Shown: positions 44,090 through 53,210 of the stretch, one piece after another
Position numbering within the stretch: position 1 is the first letter of the stretch
Layout of the letters: the number at the start of each line of letters is the position of its first letter
Source: Armatimonas rosea
GTDB taxonomy: Bacteria > Armatimonadota > Armatimonadia > Armatimonadales > Armatimonadaceae
Length of the DNA stretch: 64,000 nt
Direction: 5' to 3'
Assembly: GCF_014202505.1 (NCBI RefSeq)
Contig: NZ_JACHGW010000005.1
Coordinates: 62,001-126,000 of the forward strand
The notes under the pieces: model-generated
Told to the model about the DNA's origin: nothing
Databases searched by the model: none
The model's input: only the letters and a program-made list of their open reading frames with translations
Position numbers and translations under genes: made by a program

Positions 44090-44737
44090 ATGAAGAAAAA
44101 CATATTGACAGCCTTGTGTGGTATCGGTTTGCTGATGGTGGTAGCACCAGCACATGCCTATACCTACAACTTCAATGCGACACTTTCAAACGCTGGTTTG
44201 ATTCCTGGTAATCCTGGACCTCAAGGATGGAACGTCATCATGACGTCTGCTGATAATCAGAACTGGAATGTAACGATCCAGGCACTCGGAGGTGCAAACA
44301 CACCTCTTGACCCGGCGAATAACATCCAGTTCTTTTTCCTAAGAACTGGGGGGACGACCCTGGTTACGGGGTTTGACCCAACTGCGGGTTCTACCACTGC
44401 AGGCGGTGCTGGGAACGTCGCAGCTGTTTGGAGTCGTAATGGAGCAAACTTTAACCCTACCAACGCGACTACTGGCCTGTTGGTTGCTACGGGCCAGAAT
44501 CCAGCGGATTTTGGGTTAGGGCCATCTGGTTCCTACACGAGTAACGTATTTACTGGTAGTTTCGCTACAAATAACCCCTTTGCTCAACGCTTTGGTGTTA
44601 CGGTCAGTGGAATTGGTGGTTATACCTACACGTCTTCCCTGCAGTCAGTCGCACCTGAGATGCCTGGTGCAGCTTTGCTTCTGGTGGCTCTCCTGCCACT
44701 GGGGTTCGCTGTTCGCAAGCACATGGGTGTGGCTTAA
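44090..44737 (+). CDS. secreted PEP-CTERM-like exosortase substrate (PEM variant)
   Basis: 215 aa. Signal peptide KKNILTALCGIGLLMVVAPA; a mature region rich in Asn, Gly, Thr and Ser (beta-rich, many NG/NP turns, low charge); and at the C-terminus APEMPGAALLLVALLPLGFA followed by a short basic end VRKHMG. That tripartite tail (short motif, hydrophobic helix, Arg/Lys) is the exosortase sorting signal, with PEM in place of PEP. The mature sequence resembles no known family. Very strong ribosome-binding site (aaaggaggtg). It lies next to the only exosortase gene of the window. Confidence 0.8.
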   Translation: MKKNILTALCGIGLLMVVAPAHAYTYNFNATLSNAGLIPGNPGPQGWNVIMTSADNQNWNVTIQALGGANTPLDPANNIQFFFLRTGGTTLVTGFDPTAGSTTAGGAGNVAAVWSRNGANFNPTNATTGLLVATGQNPADFGLGPSGSYTSNVFTGSFATNNPFAQRFGVTVSGIGGYTYTSSLQSVAPEMPGAALLLVALLPLGFAVRKHMGVA

Positions 44738-44838
44738 GGACGCATGCATGGAAGGTCTACTTCCGGTGTGTGTGGTCGCTACAAAGTTTATGTGTTGTCT
44801 CCTTAGGGGGACAACGCCGACAACTTGAGGCAAAATTT

Positions 44839-44887
44839 AGAGGCATAGGCGAGTGCAGTTATGCAGTCAAATGTGCCTCTTTTTATT
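44839..44887 (+). terminator. intrinsic terminator after the PEP-CTERM-like gene
   Basis: Stem agaggca (44839-44845) with tgcctct (44874-44880), then ttttattt. The loop is long (28 nt) and can fold a second small hairpin. It closes the exosortase unit. Confidence 0.55.
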
Positions 44888-44949
44888 TAGGGATAGTCTC
44901 AAGGCAATTCTTGCTAAGATCGTGAAGACTTAGGCTCAACAGGGAAACT

Positions 44950-46032
44950 ATGGAAAAGACGAATCGCCCTACTCCGGCGAGAGGGCGGTGGACTTGGTTT
45001 CAGGTGATTATCCTAATAGCGACGGTGAGCTATACCATCCTTCTATTGTGTCTCATAAAGCTCATTAGGCAAGGTCCAGACTATAATCCTTTCACTTTTA
45101 TTAACCTCTATTTACCTCAAATATTTTGGGGGATACCCACTCTTCTTCTATTTCTCCTCCTTGTGCTTTCTTTCTCAGGGAAACGGCGCTGGTTGGCATT
45201 ACTACCCCTTTTTCCTCTCTTCCTCGTCCTTGGTCCTCTGATGGGCCTCTGTGGGTATCCGTGGACTAGGCCCGCCCATGCGGGTGAGCTAGGGAAGTCG
45301 GTCCGAATCATGACCTATAACATTGGTCAAGGGAGAGATGTCGATGGTGTGATTGGTGAGGTAGAGAGACAACACCCAGATGTTTTTATTGCTCAGGAAA
45401 TCACTGCTCCCTTTGAGCAAGTTTTTCGTGCTAAATATCCCAACTGGAGTATTCAAACTCGTGGGGAATTTCTTATCGCAACAGCTCTGCCGCTCTCGTC
45501 AGTGAACCGGACTGAGCTTCCTCCTTTGATTGATGATCCCTGGAAACACCCTGGCTATCTGCGTGGGATTGTCCGGTTTGGGCAACGAGACATTGCTATC
45601 TATAATACACACCTAAGCACACCACGTCCCGCACTAGAGGCCATTCGCTCTCGAGATCGCACTGGCATACATCAGATAGAATCAAATGCCAAGAGTCGGA
45701 TTGCGCAAGCGAAAGCACTTGCTCAGGCGTTGTCCAGAGAGTCACTCCCTGCGATTTTAGGAGGGGATTTTAATGCCCCCGAGTCTTCTGTTGCCTGTCA
45801 GCTCATCCGTGATGCAGCGTTCCGCGATGCCTTCTCTGAGGCAGGGCGTGGCTATGGCTACACTAGCGGCCACCGGCTCCGTTTTGGGATGTCCTTTGCT
45901 CGAATTGATCATGTCTATGTCTCGCACGAGTGGGCTGTTAAACAGTGTCATCCGGGGGGGAAACTTGCCTCGGATCACCGTCCTGTCGTGGCGGATCTCG
46001 TCCTGCCCGATAGAACTGCTGGGAACCATTGA
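44950..46032 (+). CDS. membrane-anchored endonuclease/exonuclease/phosphatase (EEP) family protein
   Basis: 360 aa. Three N-terminal hydrophobic segments (residues about 14-36, 47-75, 78-98), then an EEP domain: VRIMTYNIGQGRDVDGVIGE, DVFIAQEI, GGDFNAPESSV, FARIDHVYVSHEW and ASDHRPVVADLVL, giving Asn, Glu, Asp-Asn and Asp-His of the metal-dependent active site. It would hydrolyse a phosphodiester on the outer face of the membrane; the substrate (nucleic acid or phospholipid) is unknown. Same strand as, and between, the exosortase unit and the SLBB gene. Confidence 0.85.
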   Translation: MEKTNRPTPARGRWTWFQVIILIATVSYTILLLCLIKLIRQGPDYNPFTFINLYLPQIFWGIPTLLLFLLLVLSFSGKRRWLALLPLFPLFLVLGPLMGLCGYPWTRPAHAGELGKSVRIMTYNIGQGRDVDGVIGEVERQHPDVFIAQEITAPFEQVFRAKYPNWSIQTRGEFLIATALPLSSVNRTELPPLIDDPWKHPGYLRGIVRFGQRDIAIYNTHLSTPRPALEAIRSRDRTGIHQIESNAKSRIAQAKALAQALSRESLPAILGGDFNAPESSVACQLIRDAAFRDAFSEAGRGYGYTSGHRLRFGMSFARIDHVYVSHEWAVKQCHPGGKLASDHRPVVADLVLPDRTAGNH

Positions 46033-46092
46033 CCCAGGGTTGCACTATCCTCAACTCGCCTGCACCTTCCCTACGTGGAGTGTCGTTTAAAA

Positions 46093-47571
46093 ATGTTTCA
46101 AACAAGCCGTGTCCTGCCCCGTTTTTCGTTGATGACTGTCTCTTTGCTCGCCGTCGGTTGTCTGACAGTCTTGTTAGGGGGAGGGGCTGGTGGCGCTCTT
46201 GCTCAGACGACTCCTCCGGCACAGGGAGGGGGCGGTGTTGAGCCCTACAATGGTGCGATCCGAAAGAACGATGTGGTGAATGTCCAGATTGCAGGGGAGC
46301 CAACTCTCTCTGGGCTATTTCGGGTTGGGATGGATGATGCCATCACTCTGCCGCTTGTTGGCTCTCTGAAGGTTGCTGGCCTGCTTCCTACGGCAGCTGC
46401 AGATCTTATTGCAGGTCTCTACAAGAAAAAACAGCTCCTGGTTGATCCCCAGGTGGTTGTCAGTATTGTCGGGCGGCCGGAGAAGACGGTTTTTGTCTCT
46501 GGGGCTCTGGATCGTCAAGGTCGTGTGGTGATTAATGAAAAGACCCGTCTTGACGAGGTACTCGAGCCAGCGGGCGTGACCGCGAATGCCGATCTTAGTA
46601 AGGTGGTTATCACACGGGGCGAGACAAAGATCTCGGTTGATTATTTGGTCTACCGCTCGGGTAAAGACACACCCGACGGTAAAAACAACCCGATTCTTGA
46701 GGATGGAGACAAGATCTATATCCGTGCGCGGATTCAGCTCTCGGGCACCATCAAAATTGGTGGTGAGGTTCGAACACCGCAAACCACGGCACTAACCAAT
46801 GGACTGACCCTCTCCCAAGCGATTCAGCAGTCCGGGGGCGTGACGGAGTTTGCAGATCGCGATAAAGTGACTCTCTCGCGTGACGGAAAAGATATCATTG
46901 TTGCCTATAAAGCGATTCAAGAAGGCCAGACCAGCAAAGATATCCCACTCCAAGATAAAGATGAGATCTTTGTTCCGCGGCTAATGTTGGGGAGTGTTAA
47001 GGTCAATGGGGAAGTACGATCACCGCAAACGGCAGTTCTGACTAAGGGCATGACCCTGGCGCAGGCGATCCAGATGGCAGGAGGGGTGACCGAGTTCGCA
47101 GATCGTGATCGAGTTACGATCTCACGGGATGGTAAGGAGATTCTTGTCCCCTACAAAGCGATCCAGGAGGGCCAGACAAGCAAGGATCTCCCGTTACAGG
47201 ATAAAGACGAGATCTTTGTTCGTCGCCTAGAGAAGCCAAAGGTGTTTCACGTGACGGGTGGGGTCGTGCGAGCAAACACCTTCCCGATCAGTGACAATGT
47301 CACCCTTAGTGACGCGATCGCGATGTCTGGTGGGGTCCAGGATGGTGTTGATCTCAAGAAGATTAAGGTATTGCGCAAGACGGAAAAAGGCGAGATCGTT
47401 ACCAGGGTCTATAACTTGACACTTCCCGAAGACCTGGCAGCTCCCGTCCAAGCCGAAGACTCGATCTCTGTGCCTTACCCACCCATGAAAAAGCCGAAGC
47501 CAGATCTCTTCACGATCCTTGGAGCCTTGACAAGCATCGGTTTTCTCTACACGCAATTTAATCGACGTTAG
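46093..47571 (+). CDS. polysaccharide export protein with poly_export and SLBB domains
   Basis: 492 aa. A signal-peptide-like start (SLMTVSLLAVGCLTVLL), then a poly_export domain (NDVVNVQIAGEPTLSGLF, VGMDDAITLPLVGSLKVAGL) as in Wza-type outer-membrane export proteins. Next come three SLBB units starting near residues 219, 302 and 383; the first two are almost the same (GEVRTPQTTALTNG/GEVRSPQTAVLTKG ... KAIQEGQTSKD), 82 residues apart. A last hydrophobic segment (LFTILGALTSIGFLYTQF) may anchor it. It would form the periplasmic/outer part of an exopolysaccharide channel. Confidence 0.88.
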   Translation: MFQTSRVLPRFSLMTVSLLAVGCLTVLLGGGAGGALAQTTPPAQGGGGVEPYNGAIRKNDVVNVQIAGEPTLSGLFRVGMDDAITLPLVGSLKVAGLLPTAAADLIAGLYKKKQLLVDPQVVVSIVGRPEKTVFVSGALDRQGRVVINEKTRLDEVLEPAGVTANADLSKVVITRGETKISVDYLVYRSGKDTPDGKNNPILEDGDKIYIRARIQLSGTIKIGGEVRTPQTTALTNGLTLSQAIQQSGGVTEFADRDKVTLSRDGKDIIVAYKAIQEGQTSKDIPLQDKDEIFVPRLMLGSVKVNGEVRSPQTAVLTKGMTLAQAIQMAGGVTEFADRDRVTISRDGKEILVPYKAIQEGQTSKDLPLQDKDEIFVRRLEKPKVFHVTGGVVRANTFPISDNVTLSDAIAMSGGVQDGVDLKKIKVLRKTEKGEIVTRVYNLTLPEDLAAPVQAEDSISVPYPPMKKPKPDLFTILGALTSIGFLYTQFNRR

Positions 47572-47621
47572 TCTATTTAGTGCTAGTGGCTGAATAGGAG
47601 CGTTTAGCCGATAATGGGGAA

Positions 47622-49199
47622 GTGCAGCGCTCACTTCCCCTTCTGACCCTTCTGGCGACTCTTGGTCTCTATCTCGCCTTCCTCTTGCCTCGCTTGCTGT
47701 GGATCGATGAGACAGGGGTTTGGGTGGGCCAAGAGCACCTCTGGAGCGATTGGCCGTGGCACCTGGCGATGGCCCGCCAGCTCGCCGCAGGCATCTGGAC
47801 CCATCCGCTGATTGCAGGGGAGTCTCTACACTACCCTTTTGCCATGGCGCTCATCACCGCAGGGCTGCTCAAGCTAGGAGTGGGACTCACCGCGGCATTT
47901 CTCTTTCCCATCTTGCCTCTGTGGTTGTTGCTTTTAGTCGGTATGTACCGCTTTTGGACCCCCCTACTCAGCAAGCCCTGGTTGGCACTTCTACCAATCT
48001 TCTTGTTCTTTCTCGCGGCGGGCCCCGGTGGCCTCCGCTGGCTGCTGGATATCAAGACCCAAGGGCTTGGGGCACTACTAGCCCCACCACACGAGTATGG
48101 GCGTGCTTTGGAGGAGTGGGGCTATGAGTGGTATGCCGGAAACTTCCTCGTCGGGATGCTTCTGCCCCAGCGTGCTTTTCTCCCTGGGATGACCCTGACG
48201 ATCTGGCTACTCTGCGGTCTCCAAAGGGCAAGCTGTCGGCGTCAGTGGGGGCTGATCGGGCTTGGCGCAGGGCTCTTGCCGATTGTCCATGTCCATAGCC
48301 TGATTGCATTGATTGCGTTTGGTGCAGCATTGCTCTGGCCGCACCGTGCACGCTGGCGCGAGTGGGGGCTTGCGTTCCTGCCCGGCGCTGCACTTGCCAT
48401 TGTGCTTTACTTGATCTACTTGCGCCCCGAGAACCCCTACCCCCATTTTGTCAAGCTCCAGCTAGGCTTTGAGGCCAAGACCCCGCTCGATTGGTTTATG
48501 ATGTGGTGGCGCTTCTGGGGGATGGCCCTCCCGGTGACCTTCTGTGGGCTTTTCTTTTTGCCACGTGGCAGTTTGCGTGGGATTGTAGGGGCGGCAGCTG
48601 GGCTTTTCGTGCTCGCTAATGTCATTCTCTTCCAGCCCATAGCCTGGGATAACTCCAAGGTCTTTCTGTGGGCCTACTTTGGCTTCTCAGGGGCGATGGC
48701 CTGTCTCTTGGGGCACTTTGGGCAGCGTGGAGTAGGAGGGAAGGTGATTGCGAGTGTCCTGTGCTTCTCACTGACAATCACCGGGCTTGCAGAGCTGATT
48801 CGCCTCCAGCGCACGGATGTGAAGCCGTGTCAGGTGGTCTCACGGGACGATATGCTCCTTGCGGAGTCGCTTCGGGAGCAGACACCGGAGGGAGCGATCT
48901 TTCTCACGGGAATGGATATCGCCAACGCGCCACTCTGGGCGGGGAGGCCGATCTTTCTCGGCTTTGGTGGTTGGATGCCTAACTTCGGCTACGACCATCG
49001 CCAGCGGGAGACGGACCTCAAGAAGATGTTCTCAGGAGCCTCTGACGCACCCGAGCTGCTCAAGAAATGGCACATTGACTTTGTCTTTATCGGCCCGGGC
49101 GAGCGCTCCAGCTGGGGAGCTAACGAAGCCTGGTACGCAGCCCACTATCCGCTTCTCTGCAAGGTGGGGGATAAGAGCGTCTATCAGATCAAACGGTAA
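47622..49199 (+). CDS. polytopic membrane protein, GT-C-like
   Basis: 525 aa from a GTG. About twelve hydrophobic segments; a first helix LLTLLATLGLYLAFLLP, then WIDETGVWVGQEHLWSDWPW and HLAMARQLAAG, an acidic first loop as in GT-C sugar transferases of the GT39/GT83 type, and a final soluble domain (LAESLREQTPEGAIFLTG, FVFIGPGERSSWG). No named family is certain. It lies after the SLBB export gene, so a role in exopolysaccharide or glycoprotein assembly is plausible. Ends at a perfect hairpin shared with gnd. Confidence 0.6.
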   Translation: MQRSLPLLTLLATLGLYLAFLLPRLLWIDETGVWVGQEHLWSDWPWHLAMARQLAAGIWTHPLIAGESLHYPFAMALITAGLLKLGVGLTAAFLFPILPLWLLLLVGMYRFWTPLLSKPWLALLPIFLFFLAAGPGGLRWLLDIKTQGLGALLAPPHEYGRALEEWGYEWYAGNFLVGMLLPQRAFLPGMTLTIWLLCGLQRASCRRQWGLIGLGAGLLPIVHVHSLIALIAFGAALLWPHRARWREWGLAFLPGAALAIVLYLIYLRPENPYPHFVKLQLGFEAKTPLDWFMMWWRFWGMALPVTFCGLFFLPRGSLRGIVGAAAGLFVLANVILFQPIAWDNSKVFLWAYFGFSGAMACLLGHFGQRGVGGKVIASVLCFSLTITGLAELIRLQRTDVKPCQVVSRDDMLLAESLREQTPEGAIFLTGMDIANAPLWAGRPIFLGFGGWMPNFGYDHRQRETDLKKMFSGASDAPELLKKWHIDFVFIGPGERSSWGANEAWYAAHYPLLCKVGDKSVYQIKR

Positions 49200-49233
49200 C
49201 AGCCAGCGGGCAGACCATCTGCCCGCTGGCTGT
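49199..49233. terminator. bidirectional hairpin between convergent genes
   Basis: A perfect 16-bp stem acagccagcgggcaga/tctgcccgctggctgt (49199-49214, 49218-49233) with a 3-nt loop lies between the GT-C-like gene and gnd, which converge. There is no long T-run on either side, but its strength and place point to a shared terminator. Confidence 0.6.
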
Positions 49234-49239
49234 TGGAGG

Positions 49240-50655
49240 TTACGCGCCCCAGCTAGAGTGGAACGTGCCCTCGCGGTCGGTGCGCTCGTAGGTGTGGGCG
49301 CCGAAGAGGTCGCGCTGGGCTTGGATCAGGTTCGCTGGCAGGCTCGCGCGGCGGTAGCCGTCGTAGTAGGCCAGCGACGACGCAAACGCGGGGACGGGGA
49401 CGCCTAGCTTGACGGCCTCACCGACCACGCGGCGCCACGCGGCCTGGCGTGCGGCCAGCCCATCGCGGAAGTACGGGTCGAGCATGAGGTTGGCTAGCTC
49501 CGGGTTGTTGTCGTAGGCGTCCTTGATGCGGTTGAGGAACCGGGCGCGGATGATGCAGCCACCGCGCCAGATGGTTGCGATCTCGCCACGGTTGAGGCTC
49601 CAGCCAAACTCCGCCGCGGCAGCGTCCATGAGCTGGATACCCTGGGCGTAGGCGACGATCTTGGAGCAGTAGAGCGCATCACGAATGTCGTTGACAAAGG
49701 CCACTTTATCGCCCTCAAAGGCCACATCGACCGGCCCAGGGAGCTGAGTACTGGCGGCGACGCGCTCGTCTTTTAGGGCGGAGAGGCAGCGGGCAAAGAC
49801 GGCCTCGGTGATTCCGGTGACCGGGATGCCTAGGTCCAGCGCGTTCTGGCTGGTCCACTTGCCGGTACCCTTTTGGGCGGCCTTGTCCAGCACGAAGTCC
49901 ACCAGGTGGCCCTCGGTGAGCGTGTCCTTGGTCTGGAAGATCTGGGTCGTGATCTCGATCAGGAAGCTGTCCAGATCGCCCTCGTTCCACTCCCCAAAGG
50001 TCTTGGCGAGCTCATTGTTGCTGAGGCCGCAGACATTCTTGAGAAGATCGTACGCCTCGGCGATGAGCTGCATGTCGGCGTACTCGATCCCGTTGTGCAC
50101 CATCTTGACATAGTGGCCAGCACCATCGGCACCGATATACGCGACACAGGGCGTGCCATCGACCTTGGCGGAGATCGCCTCAAAGATCGGTGCAACCCGG
50201 TCATAGGCCTCACGCTGGCCACCGGGCATGATCGAGGGGCCGTTGAGCGCGCCCTCTTCGCCACCAGAGACCCCAACCCCAAGGAAGTTCAGGCCCTTGG
50301 CGGTGAGGTCTTTGTTTCGGCGCTGGGTGTCGGTGTAGAGCGAGTTGCCGCCGTCGATCAGCGTATCGCCGGGGGAGAGCAAGGGGACCAGCTCGTCGAT
50401 CACCGCGTCCACCGGGCCGCCTGCCTTGACCATGATCAGGATGGTGCGGGGCGCCTCCAGGGCATCGACAAGCTCCTTGAGGCTGTGTGCCCCAACAAAG
50501 GTCCCCTCGGTGCCAAAGTCGGCGATAAACTCATCGACCTTGCTAGCGGTGCGGTTGTGCACGGCGATCGGGAAGCCATTGTGGGCGACATTGCGGGCGA
50601 GGTTCTGGCCCATGACGGCGAGGCCGGTGAGGCCAAAGTGCGGTTTCTGACTCAA
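49240..50655 (-). CDS. gnd: 6-phosphogluconate dehydrogenase, decarboxylating
   Basis: 471 aa, normal length. The NADP site [18 protein letters not shown], the catalytic [19 protein letters not shown], and [20 protein letters not shown] with the active-site Lys, then a C-terminal domain ending in [20 protein letters not shown]. It oxidises 6-phosphogluconate to ribulose-5-phosphate and CO2 with NADP+ in the pentose-phosphate pathway. The start is a TTG with acggag before it. The minus-strand TAGAAT at 50691-50696 may be its -10. Confidence 0.95.
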   Translation of the reverse strand: MSQKPHFGLTGLAVMGQNLARNVAHNGFPIAVHNRTASKVDEFIADFGTEGTFVGAHSLKELVDALEAPRTILIMVKAGGPVDAVIDELVPLLSPGDTLIDGGNSLYTDTQRRNKDLTAKGLNFLGVGVSGGEEGALNGPSIMPGGQREAYDRVAPIFEAISAKVDGTPCVAYIGADGAGHYVKMVHNGIEYADMQLIAEAYDLLKNVCGLSNNELAKTFGEWNEGDLDSFLIEITTQIFQTKDTLTEGHLVDFVLDKAAQKGTGKWTSQNALDLGIPVTGITEAVFARCLSALKDERVAASTQLPGPVDVAFEGDKVAFVNDIRDALYCSKIVAYAQGIQLMDAAAAEFGWSLNRGEIATIWRGGCIIRARFLNRIKDAYDNNPELANLMLDPYFRDGLAARQAAWRRVVGEAVKLGVPVPAFASSLAYYDGYRRASLPANLIQAQRDLFGAHTYERTDREGTFHSSWGA

Positions 50656-50724
50656 AAGATTTTGCTCCGTGTAGAGAGATTCGCAGTCATTCTATCGCAC
50701 AGGGCGACGATGATAAACTGTCGC

Positions 50725-51324
50725 ATGAGAGCGCGCAAAAATAGGGAGTGGATGCAGTCTTGGCACAATCCTGAGGAGATGCGTCGCACTTTTCCGCTCT
50801 GGCCATTTTTAGGAGCTTGTTGGCTCCTCGCGTCTTTGGTGGATTTCTTTTTTCCGTTAGCGGACAGCGATAGTGGCTGGTTTCTCGGGATAGGGATCTT
50901 ACTATTTCTTGTCTGGTGGTTTCGTTTTTTCCGTGTGCTCAAGGGAGGCCGACGCTGTGGTTGGCTGGAGAGTCGCCGAGCATCTCGAGGATTGGGTAGA
51001 GAGGCTGCTCTTGTGATCCTGTGGTTTGGCATCTCTGCTCTCGATGCGACATTGGCCCTACGCTTTCGTCTTGCGCGCCCAGCGTTTGAAAGTGTGGTTG
51101 TCGGAAAAACTGTTCGCTGGGTACCTTGTTTTCGAGTGCAACAGACCTATCTAAAGGGGGGCTGCACGTTTGTGGTGACAGAGCAGAACACAAGGCGGGA
51201 GCAAGGGTTTGTTTTTTGTCCCACGGGTCAGCAGCCTGAGCGGCGGAAAGAGAGTGGCTCTACAAACTACCAACCCCTGGAGCACTCTTGGTTTCGGTAC
51301 GAGCATGTCTTAGGTGGGGATTGA
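50725..51324 (+). CDS. hypothetical membrane protein upstream of the ribosomal cluster
   Basis: 199 aa from the ATG at 50725; another ATG lies at 50710. Two close hydrophobic segments (residues about 26-42 and 48-66), a third near 94-112, then a soluble C-terminal part with two Cys (WVPCFRV, KGGCTFVV, FVFCPTG) and few charged clusters. No domain is recognised. An open frame continues far upstream across gnd but that is a shadow. Its stop overlaps the -35 of the rpsN promoter. Confidence 0.6.
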   Translation: MRARKNREWMQSWHNPEEMRRTFPLWPFLGACWLLASLVDFFFPLADSDSGWFLGIGILLFLVWWFRFFRVLKGGRRCGWLESRRASRGLGREAALVILWFGISALDATLALRFRLARPAFESVVVGKTVRWVPCFRVQQTYLKGGCTFVVTEQNTRREQGFVFCPTGQQPERRKESGSTNYQPLEHSWFRYEHVLGGD

Positions 51325-51348
51325 CATTCTCTTGATCCATGGTATACT
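51321..51348 (+). promoter_or_regulatory. promoter of the rpsN-rplO ribosomal operon
   Basis: TTGACA (51321-51326), 16-bp spacer, TATACT (51343-51348). Transcription would start near 51355 and leave about 110 nt of leader with two GC-rich hairpins (near 51394-51425 and 51430-51455) that could serve autoregulation by a ribosomal protein; this is not proven. Confidence 0.7.
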
Positions 51349-51467
51349 GCCCTCTTTGGTGGCTAGAGTATTTTAGCTACTACTATTTCCAAATGGCGGG
51401 GCCGCTTGAAAATGACCCCGCGCCAAAGCCTGGCGGTGCTCAACACCGTCGGGACCTGGAGAAAAAA

Positions 51468-51737
51468 ATGGCCCGAGAATCCTGGAAGACGCGTGAAGCG
51501 CGGCGCATCGCCACTGTGGCGAAGTATGCCGAGAAGCGCGCAGAACTAAAGAAGAAGGGCGACTACGAAGCGCTGGCACTCCTGCCCCGTGACGCGTCGC
51601 CGTGCCGTGTTAAGAATCGCTGCTCCATCACGGGGCGTGCTAGCGGTTACATGCGAAAGTTTGGTGTCAGCCGCCAGACCTTCCGTGAGCTGGCCCACCG
51701 TGGTCTCATCCCCGGCGTCCGCAAGGCGAGCTGGTAG
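51468..51737 (+). CDS. rpsN: 30S ribosomal protein S14 (uS14)
   Basis: 89 aa, the longer form without the zinc cysteines: [54 protein letters not shown] and a final IPGVRKASW. Start at the ATG after ggagaaaaaa; the open frame extends further upstream but without homology. It is the first gene of the cluster; L5 and L24, which usually precede it in the spc operon, are absent, and a promoter stands in their place. Confidence 0.95.
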   Translation: MARESWKTREARRIATVAKYAEKRAELKKKGDYEALALLPRDASPCRVKNRCSITGRASGYMRKFGVSRQTFRELAHRGLIPGVRKASW

Positions 51738-51757
51738 AAAGTTAAGGAGCAACGACT

Positions 51758-52168
51758 ATGGTAATCTCCGATCCTATCGGCGACCTGCTGACCCGTATCC
51801 GCAACGCCCAGATGGCGAATCATGACTCCCTTGAGATGCCCTCCAGCAAGATCAAGCTCGAGATCCTTCGCATCCTGCAGGCAGAGGGCTTCATCACCAA
51901 GTATGAAGTGATCGAGGACACCCCTCAAAACCGCATCAAGGTTACTCTGAAGTACGCCACCGGTGTTGGTCAGAAGCGCTACCCGGTTATCCAGGGACTC
52001 AAGCGTGTGTCCAAGCCTGGTCTGCGTGTCTATGCCCCTGCCGATGAGATCCCCTCTGTCAAGCGTGGTCTTGGCGTGGCGATCTTGACCACCTCCCGTG
52101 GCATCGTGACCGGCAAGCAAGCCAAGAAACTGGGTGTCGGCGGCGAAGTCCTGGCCTTCATCTACTAA
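51758..52168 (+). CDS. rpsH: 30S ribosomal protein S8 (uS8)
   Basis: 136 aa. DPIGDLLTRIRNAQMANHDS at the start, IKLEILRILQAEGFI, and the C-terminal GLGVAILTTSRGIVTGKQAK with GGEVLAFIY, the rRNA-binding signature. It binds 16S rRNA helix 21 in the 30S platform and in E. coli also represses the spc mRNA. It follows rpsN after 20 bp (ggag before the ATG). Confidence 0.97.
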   Translation: MVISDPIGDLLTRIRNAQMANHDSLEMPSSKIKLEILRILQAEGFITKYEVIEDTPQNRIKVTLKYATGVGQKRYPVIQGLKRVSKPGLRVYAPADEIPSVKRGLGVAILTTSRGIVTGKQAKKLGVGGEVLAFIY

Positions 52169-52217
52169 GATCTGGTGATCGTGACTCTGGCTTCGTGCCG
52201 GAGGGAGTTAACCTGTA

Positions 52218-52796
52218 ATGTCCCGAATTGGAAAACAACCTATCGCGCTGCCTGCGGGCGTCACGGTAACAGCGGAGACCGATGGTCTCGTCACTGTTAC
52301 TGGCCCCAAGGGAACGCTCTCGCGCCGCGTCTCGCCGCGCATGGAAATTAAAGTCGAAGGCACCACGCTCTCTGTCGTGCGCCCCACCGACTCCGACGAC
52401 GACCGCGCTCAGCACGGGCTTGTCCGCACCCTAGTCAACAACATGGTGGTGGGCGTCTCTGCGGGCTACCAGAAGGTCCTCAACGTGACCGGTGTTGGTT
52501 ACCGCGCCACGATCGAGGGCGGCAACCTGGTTCTCAATGTCGGCTACTCGCACTCTGTGACCATCAACCCGCGCCCTGGGATTACCTTCAGCGCCGTGGT
52601 CGACCCGGCCACTCGTATGCCCGTGATCACCGTCGCGGGGATCGACAAGGAGATCGTCGGACAGCAGTCCGCCGAGGTCCGTAAGGTCCGCAAGCCGGAG
52701 CCGTACAAGGGCAAGGGTATCCGCTACAGCGATGAGATCGTCCGCCGCAAGGCTGGTAAGTCCGGTAAGGCCGGCAAGGGCGGTAAGAAGAAGTAA
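52218..52796 (+). CDS. rplF: 50S ribosomal protein L6 (uL6)
   Basis: 192 aa. SRIGKQPIALPAGVTV and the second-domain motif GVGYRATIEGGNLVLNVGYS, then KPEPYKGKGIRYSDEIVRRK, close to the consensus. A Lys/Gly-rich tail (KAGKSGKAGKGGKKK) is longer than usual. The protein sits near the sarcin-ricin loop. It follows rpsH after about 50 bp. Confidence 0.96.
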   Translation: MSRIGKQPIALPAGVTVTAETDGLVTVTGPKGTLSRRVSPRMEIKVEGTTLSVVRPTDSDDDRAQHGLVRTLVNNMVVGVSAGYQKVLNVTGVGYRATIEGGNLVLNVGYSHSVTINPRPGITFSAVVDPATRMPVITVAGIDKEIVGQQSAEVRKVRKPEPYKGKGIRYSDEIVRRKAGKSGKAGKGGKKK

Positions 52797-52847
52797 TTAC
52801 CCGGTAGGGGGGCGGGCGCTCCCGTCTCCTGCGGAAAGGCACTATAG

Positions 52848-53207
52848 ATGAGTTTGAATCGGAATGCGACGCGTCTCAAGCGTCACACGCGCATCCGCAA
52901 GCGGATGCACGGTGACTCTGAGCGCCCTCGGCTGAGCGTCTATCGCTCGCTGACAAATATCTATGCACAGATCATCAACGATGAAGAGGGCCGCACGCTC
53001 GTGGCCGCTTCGTCGCTGGACAAGGACCTGCGCGCTGCCAAAAACGGCGGCAATCTGGAAGGTGCGGAGGCGGTTGGGAAGCTGATCGCGGAGCGTGCTA
53101 AGGCGGCGGGTGTTACCAAGGTCGTGTTCGATCGTGGTGGCTATCTTTATCATGGGCGCATCAAGGCACTGGCCGATGCAGCACGTGAAGGCGGACTGGA
53201 GTTCTAA
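52848..53207 (+). CDS. rplR: 50S ribosomal protein L18 (uL18)
   Basis: 119 aa. A basic start ([20 protein letters not shown]), then [20 protein letters not shown]-like core and [20 protein letters not shown] near the end, the 5S rRNA-binding protein pattern. It helps bring 5S rRNA into the 50S subunit. It ends 3 bp before rpsE. Confidence 0.96.
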   Translation: MSLNRNATRLKRHTRIRKRMHGDSERPRLSVYRSLTNIYAQIINDEEGRTLVAASSLDKDLRAAKNGGNLEGAEAVGKLIAERAKAAGVTKVVFDRGGYLYHGRIKALADAAREGGLEF

Positions 53208-53210
53208 GGT

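Noticed and set aside
49873-50709. Long plus-strand open frame (part of a 483-codon ORF) antisense to gnd
   Set aside because: It lies wholly opposite a clear 6-phosphogluconate dehydrogenase gene, its peptide has no domain pattern, and only the part after 50725 looks like a real membrane protein.
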